Below, piece by piece: positions 1 through 12,000 of a stretch of 32,101 nt of DNA. The translations under genes were made by a program, and so were the position numbers. Each line of letters begins with the position of its first letter. The stretch's first letter is position 1. This stretch comes from Vibrio hibernica (GTDB lineage Bacteria > Pseudomonadota > Gammaproteobacteria > Enterobacterales > Vibrionaceae), in NCBI RefSeq assembly GCF_015223435.1, contig NZ_VHKO01000032.1, positions 1 through 32,101 on the forward strand, read 5' to 3'. Below the pieces are notes generated by a model. The model saw only the letters and a program-made list of their open reading frames with translations. It was not told the DNA's origin and ran no database searches.

Positions 1-66
1 TATAAATATAAGATTGGCTTTTCCTGATGTTTTAAGGAAACAATCACCTAACAGATTGAGTTATCT

Positions 67-3000
67 ATGGAAAATAATATCCTTTCTTCAAATGTCACCA
101 ATGTTAACGTTGAAAGTGGTTCAGTTTTTGTCATTAAAGCTGGTCAGGGAGCGGTGCTGATTACAGGAAATTATCAATTGAAGTCTGATGAGGTTTTATT
201 GGTGACTCCAGAGGCGAACGTAGCTGTCTCAGGACAAGGACAACAAGTACACATCCATAATACTCAATCTACAGTGTCTATTGTACCAAATGCAACTGGA
301 CCTGTGGCGACTACATTGGGGCCACAAGTTCAAATTAATGCTGAAAATGCACAAAATACGAATTTTACTGAATCGGATATTGCGAATATCCAACGCTCGG
401 TAATGAACCTGCAAGATCCTAGTCAGGATATTATGAACTCTGTAAATTCGTATGAACAAGATTCTCAATCAAATCAAACTGATGATATTGCTGCCATTCA
501 ACAAAGTATTTTGGCAGGACAAGATCCAACTCAAGAAGCAGAAGCACCAGCAGCAGGTGAAGCCGCGGGAGACACCGCCAATAACTCTTTTGTATCGATT
601 GACTACAATTACGACGCTGTTTTAACTCACGCTGGATACGATACTGAAGGTTTTGGACGTGAATACCGTGATGAAGAAGATGAACAAGGGGTTCTTATTG
701 CTGACGGTGGTGAAAACCTTGCCGTTGAAGTCACAGAAGGTGATTTAGACAGTGGTGATAGTTACCCAACTGAAAGTATAGCTTCGGTTGTAGTTGAAAA
801 AGGTACCTATGCTCTTGATCCAAATTCGTTTTATATCCCGGAAGAAAGCGTAGATTCTTTACTTGGTGAATTAAATGCTGAGATCACATCAGGTGGTGAA
901 CCTGTTGAATTTACTTACGATGCGGAAACCAATACTTTCACGGGTATGCAAGATGGTGAGCAAGTCGTTTCATTTGATGTGGATTTCGTTACTCTACCAA
1001 ACGGTGACTTAACGGTTTCTATTACCACAATCGTTAATCAACCTATCGACCATATTTCAGGTGATACCACGGGTATGGTGAGTAATCAAGAGGATGATAT
1101 TCATATTGAGTTCCCAGTATCGGGGATGGATATCAATGGCAATGAAATCAAAGAACCGATTAATATCGAAATTGATGTTAATGATGGTGCCAATGAACAA
1201 TTTGGTACCGATTTCGGCACCACGATTAATGAAACCGATGACCGTGATTTAGTTGTAGATGGTCAAGTGCCACTGGATCTTGGTAGTGATGAAATTGCCA
1301 CTATTGTCTTTGATCCAAATCAACCCTCATTAGAAGGGTTAACGAGCAATGGTGAACCAACAGAATATACCGTTGATGGTAATGTCGTAACCGTAACAGA
1401 TATTAATGGCGAACCAGTTTTAACTGTTGAGGTTCAGACAGATGGCTCTTATACCGTTCAAGCCACTGGTCCGCTTGACCAGGATGCAGATGATATAATA
1501 AATCTAGATTTAGGTATTACTGCAACAGATGATGATGGTGATACTGCTAACGGTACGATTGTTATCAATATTGAAGATGGCGAGAATGCTGCTGATGTTA
1601 GTGACGCCGTCACAATAACTGAGGGCGATCTGGAGAACCCAGCAACAGGTAACGCATATCCTGTACATGGTACGAGTAGCGTTACCATTACTTCAGTAGA
1701 TGACAATTTAAATCCTTCAACATTACGTTTAAGTGAAGAGGGCACAGCTCAGCTAGCTTCTGAAATGGGTGAAATCACGACCCATAATGGTCAGCCAGTT
1801 GAATTTACCATGACCACTGATGAAAACGGTGTGATAACCATTTCTGCAGTCGATGGCGATGGCAACCCAGTTTTAGACATCACCATGACCCCAACCATGT
1901 CTGAAAACGGCGATGTCACCGTGGTCACCGATGTGAATCAATACCAACCATTAGATGAAATTAATGGTAATGGCACGACAGACGGCCTTATCACCAATAA
2001 CGGTGATGTGATCTCGATTGACCTACCGCTAGAAATTGATGACACCGATGGTGACACGTCGAACGTCGATATCACGGTGAATTTTAAAGATGGTCAAGAT
2101 CCAAATTTTGGCGCCGATAGCGGTGCGACCATCACTGAAAGTGATGAAACGCAAACCGCCACAGGCTCAATCGACTTTGACCAAGGCAGTGATTACGTTG
2201 ACCAAATTGTTTTCGATTCAAGCCAGCCATCTCTAAATGGCATTACCAGTCATGGTGAAGCGACTCACATTGATACCGCGGCACTGGCAAACGATCCAAG
2301 CACGTTAACCTTGTTGGATAGTGAGAATAATCCTGTTATGAGCGTGACCATCGATGCGGATGGTAATTACACGGTTACTCAATACCAACCTATCGATCAA
2401 GACGATAGCGACATCACCAATATTGCGTTGAATGTTTCTGGTACGGATGACGATGGTGATACCGCCAACGGCACCATCCACATCGTGATTAATGATGGCG
2501 ACAACGCTGCTGATGTAAGCGATACGATCGATGTCATAGAAGGTGATGTTGATACAGGTGCCGTGGATGCGGATGGAAACCCTGTCCAGACATACCCTGT
2601 AGAAGGCCATGGCTCAATCACGATCGAATCGCCAAGTGATAACTTGGTTGCGGGCTCACTGCGCTTAAGCGAAGTGGGTAAAGCGGCCCTACAAAATGAG
2701 ATGTCAGAAGTCACCATCAACGGTGGTGAGCCAGTCACCTTCAGTATGACTACCGATGAAAACGGTGTGATAACCATTTCTGCAGTCGATGGCGATGGCA
2801 ACCCAGTTTTAGACATCACCATGACCCCAACCATGTCTGAAAACGGCGATGTCACCGTGGTCACCGATGTGAATCAATACCAACCATTAGATGAAATTAA
2901 TGGTAATGGCACGACAGACGGCCTTATCACCAATAACGGTGATGTGATCTCGATTGACCTACCGCTAGAAATTGATGACACCGATGGTGACACGTCGAAC

Positions 3001-6000
3001 GTCGATATCACGGTGAATTTTAAAGATGGTCAAGATCCAAATTTTGGCGCCGATAGCGGTGCGACCATCACTGAAAGTGATGAAACGCAAACCGCCACAG
3101 GCTCAATCGACTTTGACCAAGGCAGTGATTACGTTGACCAAATTGTTTTCGATTCAAGCCAGCCATCTCTAAATGGCATTACCAGTCATGGTGAAGCGAC
3201 TCACATTGATACCGCGGCACTGGCAAACGATCCAAGCACGTTAACCTTGTTGGATAGTGAGAATAATCCTGTTATGAGCGTGACCATCGATGCGGATGGT
3301 AATTACACGGTTACTCAATACCAACCTATCGATCAAGACGATAGCGACATCACCAATATTGCGTTGAATGTTTCTGGTACGGATGACGATGGTGATACCG
3401 CCAACGGCACCATCCACATCGTGATTAATGATGGCGACAACGCTGCTGATGTAAGCGATGAAGTTACCATTGAAGAAGGTGATCTTGAAAACCCAGCTTC
3501 AGGTAATGAATACCCAGTGCATGGTGAGTCTTCTAAGTTAATTCCAACGCCAAGTGATGATCTTGACCCAAGTACTCTACAGCTTACTGATGAGGCAAAA
3601 GCCACGTTGTTTGGTGATGGTACAGATCAAAATCCGGGTGAATTATCCGATATTGCCTCAGGCGGCCAGCCCGTTGATTTTGTTTCTGTTGAAAATGTGG
3701 ATGGCAGCTTTAGCATAGTGGGCAGGGTTGATGGTGTAGAGGCCATCACGATAAGTTTTGAAGTGGTACAAGGTGAAGATGGTGAATTTTACATCAAAAC
3801 CACTGTCGACCAAGCTTTACTACTAGATGATATTAATAAAGATGGCGATACCTCTGGCTTAATCACCAACGATGGTGATGTGATTTCGATTGATCTTCCA
3901 TTGGAAATCTCCGACACCGATGGCGATACCTCTAATATCGACATCACAGTTAACCTAGAAGATGGCCAAGATCCATCGTTTAGTGATAACAGTGGAGCAG
4001 TTGTTATCACTGAAACAGATTTTGATAATGTTGATCCAGAGACTGGAGAAGTAATTCAAACTCCAGGTGAATCCACCGGTAAAATCCCAAGCTTTGATAT
4101 GGGCTCAGATGAAATAGCATCGATGACCTTTGATGACCCTCAAGGTGACAATTCAGGCTTAGACGATATTACTTACGATGGCGGTAAAGAAACCGACTAT
4201 GAAGTTGATGGTAATACTATTACCGTCACCGGTGAAAATGATGAACCAATTCTAAGTATTACCGTTGATACGGATGGTAATTACACCGTCACTCAATATG
4301 AACCTATCGATCAAGATGCAGGAGATGTTGACCTTAATCTTAGCGTAACTGCCGTTGATGATGATGGTGATAGCGCCTCGGGCAGCTTTAACATTGTGAT
4401 TGTCGATCCAGAAGGAGTCGATGTTACTGATGAGGTCAATATTACCGAAGGTGATCAGGAGAGCTGGACTGAAGGAAACGCTTATCCAGTATCAGGTAGT
4501 AGCTCAGTAGTTATTGATTCTACTAGTGATGACTTACGCCCTGAGACCTTACATATTGATCCAGACGTCTCTACAGCTTTGGAAGCCGAACTTGATGGCT
4601 TAACCAGTAATGGCCAGCCGATTGACTTTGAAATCACTACAAATTTAGATGGCACAATTACGATAACGGGTACTTCGGGTGGATCGGATGTCTTAACGAT
4701 GACGATGACTCCAGCCGTTGATGCAGACGGTAATGCCACCATTACCACCGATGTTATACAAAATGGTCCAATTGATCACGAAGATGGAGATGGTGATAGT
4801 GAAGGCTATGTGACCAACAATGGTGACACCATCCATATTGATGTGCCATTAGTGATTAATGATGCTGACGGCACACCAAATAATGTTGATATCACGGTTA
4901 ACATTGAAGATGGCCAAGATCCAAGTTTTGGTGATGATACTGGTGTAACACTAGAAGAAGGTGCTGATGGAACCGATTCAGCATCGGGAGACATTAATGT
5001 TGATACCGGCAGTGATGAAGTTGTTGATGTACGTTTTGGTAGTGATCAATCTCAGCTAGATGACATTACAAGTAACGGTCAAGAAACATCGGTGGTGATC
5101 AGTGAAGACGGTCACACGCTGAGCATTGTTGATAGCGAGAACAATCCAGTAATGGAAGTGACTATCGATCAAAATGGCCATTATGAAGTAAAGCAATTCC
5201 AACCGATCGATCAAATTAATGAAGATGATGACCTTACTGACATCAATCTAAATGTTGAAGTAGAAGATGCCGATGGCGATATTGGTAAAGGTCAAATTAC
5301 TATCCACGATACTGATGGTAATAATGCAACTGGCGGCGGTAGCATTAGTGTTGATTTCACCGAAGGAGACTTAACACCGGATACCGGAGATGATGACGGT
5401 TACGGCCAAATTTTCTCAAGTGATAAAGTCCATGTTGAGCCTGGTGTCGACAACTTAGATCCATCAACCGTGCAAGTTGACCCTAAAGTTATGGACGACT
5501 TGATTGCAGAATTAAATAGTGAAATTAAAACCGGCGGCGGTGAGTCAGTTACCTTCAGTTTTGACCCAGAAACAGGTTTGCTCCAAGGGGTAGATGCTGA
5601 TGGTAATCCTGTTTTAGATATCAACTTAATTGCTGCGCAAACTGAAGATGGTGGTGTAGACATTTCCGTTGATATGACCCAATACCAACCGATTGATCAT
5701 ATCGATGGCGATACAAGCGGTTATGTTCAATCTGAAGGTAATTCAATTGGTATTAATGTACCGATTCAGATTCAAGATACCGATGGTGATTACCTAGATG
5801 AATCAATTGACTTCAATGCGGTTATTCATGACGGTGAAGATCCTGAAATTATCAGCGCAGATGCGATTACCGTCGATGAAAGCCAAATTGATGCTGGCGG
5901 TGATAATCATCAAGGCTCAAACCCTAATGGTAATGGCCAAACTGCGACAGGTACTATTAATACGGATTCGGGAAGTGATGGCTTCACTCACTTTGTTATT

Positions 6001-9000
6001 GATGTGGATGCTTTCAATGACACTAATGACATCACTTCTGGTGGTGAAAACGTTACGTTAATTGATAATGGTGACGGTACCTATTTTGGTATGACCGAAT
6101 CAGGTGATGAAGTGTTTGATATCACTTTTTCTGAAAATGGTAGCTACACCTTTACGGTAACCGGTGCGTTGGATGATCCTCTAGATGAGAATGATGGTGA
6201 ATACATTAACGTCACTATTCCAATTAGCGGTGTCGATGATGATGGAGATCCAAGTAACACTGTCAATGCCGTCGTTACTATTAAAGATGATGTGCCGACA
6301 GCTACTGATATTAATCATTCAGTCGAAGAAGGTGCTGAGTTTACTTACCTTGGTGATGTATTGACCAATAAAGGTGAAGGCGCTGATGGTGCGAAAGTTA
6401 CTGCGATTATCGTTGATGGGAAAGAGATACCTTTAGGTAATTTATCTGTAGAAACAGCCCCAAATGGCAATGAATATCATGTTTATGAGCTTATAGACTC
6501 TGATGATGGTAATCAGGATTTAGGTACTTTATACATTTCAGATTCAGGTGAGGTGTATTTTGAACCTAATGATAACCTTGATCACAATGGTGACGATTTA
6601 AGTGAGCTTGTGCAATTGGTTGTCACCGATGGTGATGGCGACACCGATACCGCAAATGTCAACATTGTTGTGACCGATGAAGGCCCGAGTTGGGAAATTA
6701 ATGGTGGCAGTTATATTGGCCATGAGGAAGATGGGCGTACAGACACAACAGGTATTGACAATCTGGATGACGTGCCAGACGATACTCCAAATGGCATTCC
6801 TATTGAAATGCAATTGAACGTAGGTGATAGCGATGAAGGAGAGACTATCATCAATCCAGATAATCCAGAACTGAGTACAGTTGTCATCACAGCTCCAGAA
6901 GGAGGCGCCCATGGTGAGTTTATGTACGATGGTGAGCCACTTGAAATTGACGCTGATGGCAACTTCATCATACCAGCAGCCGCATTTAGCCTAGTCGATA
7001 ATGGTGATGGAACTTATAGTTATGAACTATCTGGTGTAACGTTTGTACCCGACTCAGATTTCTCAACCGTTGATGGTAATTTAGAATTTGGTATTCAAGT
7101 AGAAGTTATCGATAGCGACTCAGATCAATCCGGTCAGATAATTAATGGTAACTTCAATATCACAGTTGAAGGTATTGCTGATATACCAACATGGAATATG
7201 GATAACACTGATCTATATTATGCAACAGGTGAAGACAGTGACAATGTAAAACTAAATATAGATGTTGATCTGAATGATAACGATGGTTCAGAAACCCTAG
7301 AATACCACCTTCAAATAACAGAAGGCGAAGGGGACATTTATGTTGCTGGAGAAAAAATAGAGCCGGATGAAAATGGTGTATATACCATTTCAGCTGATGA
7401 TATCGATACAGTGGAAGTTGACCCTGCAGATAACTGGTCAGGTGAAATGCAAATCGATGTTTGGGGAACCAGTACCGAAAGTGGCGATACGGTTGATGGC
7501 AAAGATAAAGCCGATTCTGAACACCAAACGATTATCATTGATGTTACTCCAGATGCTGATGAAGTCAGATTAAGCACGAATCACAATATTAAAGTTGATG
7601 AAGATACGGCTATTCACTTGTCGGATGTGATTACAAAAGCGTATGCTTCTGTCGATGACGATGGTTCAGAAAGTTACTTTGTTCGTATTTCAGGTTTACC
7701 TGAAGGCGCAACAGTATGGGGCGCAGATGATGAAGGGAATCCTGTAGAACTAGAGCCAAATGTAGACGGTTTCTATGTAATTTCTTTCGACGATATTGAT
7801 GATACTGTCATCATGCCACCGCCACAAAGTAATGACGATTTTACTTTTACCGTTGATGGAATGTCGGTTGATAACAGCGAACTGAATGATACGGATCTGG
7901 ATAATGAAGACACTTGGGCTGGTCAAGATAGCAATGAAATCAATGTCGATATGCAAGGTGTTGTTGATGACCCATCCATTGTTGCAAATGGTGAATGGGA
8001 AGTTTCTAATGATGGTAAAACGATTTCAACCACAGTGGATGAAGATGGCGCAGCCACAATAGATTTCAGCTTTATTTCAGGTGAGTACACAAACTCCGAT
8101 GGGCATGGAGCAGTCACAGAAGAGACAGATTCATCTGAAAAAATCACTTTCACAACATTACAAGAGCTGCCAGAAGGGGTGTATTTTAGCGATACGGATG
8201 GTAATCCGTTAGAACCAACACTAGTTTCAACCAATCCAAACTTATACCAATTTGATGTTGATTCATTGAATGGTGTTCAAATTCGTACTAACAGCAATAG
8301 TGCGGATGATATTGATATTCCGGTACGTATTGTGGTGACTGAAGATGACGGTGATTCGAAAGAATATGAATATAATATCCATATCAATGTTGATCCTGTC
8401 GTTGATGGCGTTGGTAAAGATGAGAGCGGCAAACTAGAGGATTACAACACTATATCAACAGGCTATGAAGATGAGTTCGTCAAACTTAATTGGGATCCTA
8501 CTGCGCAGTTTGTCGATAATGACGGCAGCGAAAAAGTGGTAGGATTAACCATTAATGGATTTGAGAATTATCCTGATGGTTATGCATTAGTTATTGGTGA
8601 TGAAGTACTGACCCCTGAAAATGGTTCCATTACCTTAACACCAGAACAATTAGCAGAAGCTCAAGAAAGCGGCTTGTATCTTAGCATGCCAGAAGATGTA
8701 GATAGCGATTTGCATTTAACCACTGATATAACTATTCGAGATTCAGATACTGAAAACCCAGGTGTTAACTATGATGAAACCACAATCCATGGAAATTTAG
8801 ATGTGGAGGTCACCTCGGTCGTCGAAGAAGACGGTGATGGTGGCAAGCTGGTTATCAATGATGCTGACGGTAATGCGATTACAGATACTGATGGTGACGG
8901 GATTCAAGATGTATATGAAGATCAAGACCCTAATGATGAGGGGGCAAATGAAATTCATCTATCAGTTAACGATATAGTTAACGGTAGCTCAGGTGGTAAC

Positions 9001-12000
9001 AGCTTAGATTGGGTCAATGATGATACTTCAAGCGATGAAGTAATCAATAAAGTGATCATTACCTTCCCAGATGATTTGCCCGATGGTTTCCAAGTTGAAG
9101 GTGCGGTAAATAACGGTAACGGTTCGTTTACGATTACAGAAGATCAACTCGATGATATTGTAATTACAGCACCTCGTGGCTTCGAGGGTGAGGCGACTAT
9201 ACACGTCAGTGTTACCATACAAGATCAGGGTGATGATGCTAACTCGGAAAGTGAGATAGTAATCAAAGAAACCGATATTACTCTTCACTTTACCAATAAA
9301 AATGCTGGTGGTGACGGTACTTATACTTCACCTGCTGCAGGTGATATTGATGATGCGACCCAAGATCAACAAGTTGATGCTTCTGAAGATCAAGAAGGTG
9401 GCGTCAATATAGGTGATTTAATTTCAAATGGCTTGGTGATTAGCACTGATGATACTGATGGTGATGGCGTTCCTGATCTGGATAACGATACCACTTCGAT
9501 CATTATTAATGCAGCTGATTTGCCTGACGGTGCCACGATTGATGGTATGGAGTATAACGAGCAAACGGGTGAGTATATCATTAGTACAACCCCGAATTCT
9601 GATGGTTCAATAACATTACCACCAGATGTGATTCTAAACTTACCACCAGATTATGCAGGTGATATCGATATTCCCGTGAAAGTTGTTGAAACTGATAACG
9701 ATAGTGGCCTGTCTAATGAAGGCTCAATGAATATCACGGTTAATGTTAACCCTGTTGCAGATGTTCCAAAAGTTACTATCACAGGTAATGGTGATGAAGA
9801 TAGTCGGATTGAGTTAGATTTAAGTTCTGTTATTGGCGACCAAAATAACGGTGGTATAAATAATGGCGGCAATGAAGAAATCACAAATGTGACAATTAAA
9901 TTGATTGATTCATCACAAGGTGAATTTGTCGATGCGAATGGTAATGTGATTCAACCTGATGACAATGGTGAAATTCATGTTAACTCGGATGACCCAATTT
10001 ACTTCCAACCTGCTCCAGATTTCAGTGGTACTGTTGATGTTACTGTGACAACGGAAGTGACTGATACGGCAACGGTTGATGGTGAAGAAGTAAGTAATAG
10101 TGGTTCGTTTGAGCAGAATGTGAGCTTTGATGTCAACGCCGTAAATGATGATATTGAAATTAATGGTGAAGTCGCTACCAGTGATAATCCCGTACAAGTT
10201 ACAGGTGATGAAGGAACATCGATTTCATTTGGTGATTTTAACGGTAATGTTACTGATATAGATGGCTCGGAAGAGATTGTTTCTGTCAGTATTACCGGCG
10301 TGCCAGATGGCTTCGTCATTGAAGGCGCTAATAATATGGGGGGTGGCGTTTGGTCTCTCCCTGATGTGATTAGTGATGATGACCAAAGTTTTGATTTATC
10401 AGGTTTGAGTATTCTGCCACCAAATGATTTTAGTGGTGATATTGATCTGACACTTAAAGTCTACACAACAGATGATAATGGTGACCCTGTTGAGAAAGAC
10501 GTACCTGTTAATATTCAGGTTGATGCAAAAGCAGATGCAGTGAATGCAGATGTAGAAACAGAAGCATCAGGTAGTGAAAATGATCCTGATGGTATTGTTC
10601 TGAACTTTAATGCACATGATGTAGATGATACTGCCAGCACCAGTCCGGCTGATAACGTACATGAAGATGGACCAGAGCAAGTTCAGATTACAATTTCGAA
10701 TGTACCTGAAGGTGCAAAATTTGATTTTCCTGAAGGAAGTGATGGCACCATTACTTATAATGATGATGGCACTGTTACTCTCGTTTCGAGCAATTCGGAT
10801 CTGGATAGTATTATTTTCCATCCTGGTGATGCGAATTCAGATAATTGGGATGGTAATTTAGACGTTGCGATTCAAGGTAATGACCAAGGTGATACCTCTG
10901 GACCGGTTATTAATGAAACCATTCATGTAGATGTGGAAGCTCAGAATGATGCAGCGGTGAATACGGTTCCTGATTCCGTTCCAGCGTCTGCTAATGGTGT
11001 CACCACGATCACAGGTTTACAAATTAGTGATGTGGATGCATCGGAAGGTAAGGGTCACTTTACCGTTGAGTTACATGCTGAAAATGGCAGCTTATCTTTA
11101 CCAGAAGGTACAGACAAATCAGGTCTTATTATTACTGAAAGTGGTGATGGTACTTACACTATCGAAGGTTCATTAGATGATATAAACGCCATATTTGATG
11201 GTGGCATTATCTATACACCAGATGATGGTTACAGTGGCGATGATACTATCACCATGACGACCACAGATAATGGTGATGCTGATGGTAAGAATCAAGAAAC
11301 TACAGAAAACACGATCACTATTACTGATGTTGTAAGCGCTGAATCAGATGAATCTAATGAGCAGGCTTCTAACTATAACGCAACTTATATACCAACAGAG
11401 CCAGCTCAGAACTTACGTAGTTATTTAGCATCAGCAACATCACAAGTTAGTGCAATATCGACGATACCTTTAACAACGTTACTATTAAGTGCTGCTGTTG
11501 CTGCAAACGAAGGTGATTCGCTGCAATTAAACCAACTAGGTGGTGCTCAGATTGTTGATGTAGATAACCAGCCTTTGGGTACGATTTCTGAAGATGGTTC
11601 TGTGACATTAACACCAGACCAGGTTGCAGAGGCTTATGTATACCAACAAGCTGAATCAACCACGACTGAATTTACGGTAGTGACTAAATCTGTGGATAAC
11701 CGTGTTGTGAGTGAGCATAATGTCTCTACCACAAGCTTTAATACTACAGGGTTAGACTCACAACGTGATGTTGCAGGTCAGCATAACTCATCGGCTTCGT
11801 CTAACAATGCTGAGAATATACAAGCCGCGGCAGTGGGTGAGGCTAAACATGCTGTAGAAGCTCCAAATGTGGCTGATTTATTAGCTGAAAACCCTGAAAT
11901 GGATGAGCAATTACCCGAGAATGCTGAGCAGCTATCGGATGATTTAGCTAATCAAGATTTATCATTAACGGATAACCCATTTGAACAAGTCGATGGGACG

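Noticed and set aside
1..66. Short inverted repeat (TTTCCT and AGGAAA) before the giant adhesin, as a terminator or regulator
   Set aside because: Only six base pairs, no T run, and too little upstream sequence to judge.
1819..3459. Direct repeats considered as CRISPR or mobile-element structure
   Set aside because: The copies are 705 bp, in frame and part of a protein repeat; there are no short regular repeats with spacers anywhere in the window.
229..11659. Many minus-strand and off-frame frames within the giant adhesin gene
   Set aside because: They are produced by the repetitive Asp/Gly/Thr-rich coding sequence and have no ribosome sites or family features.
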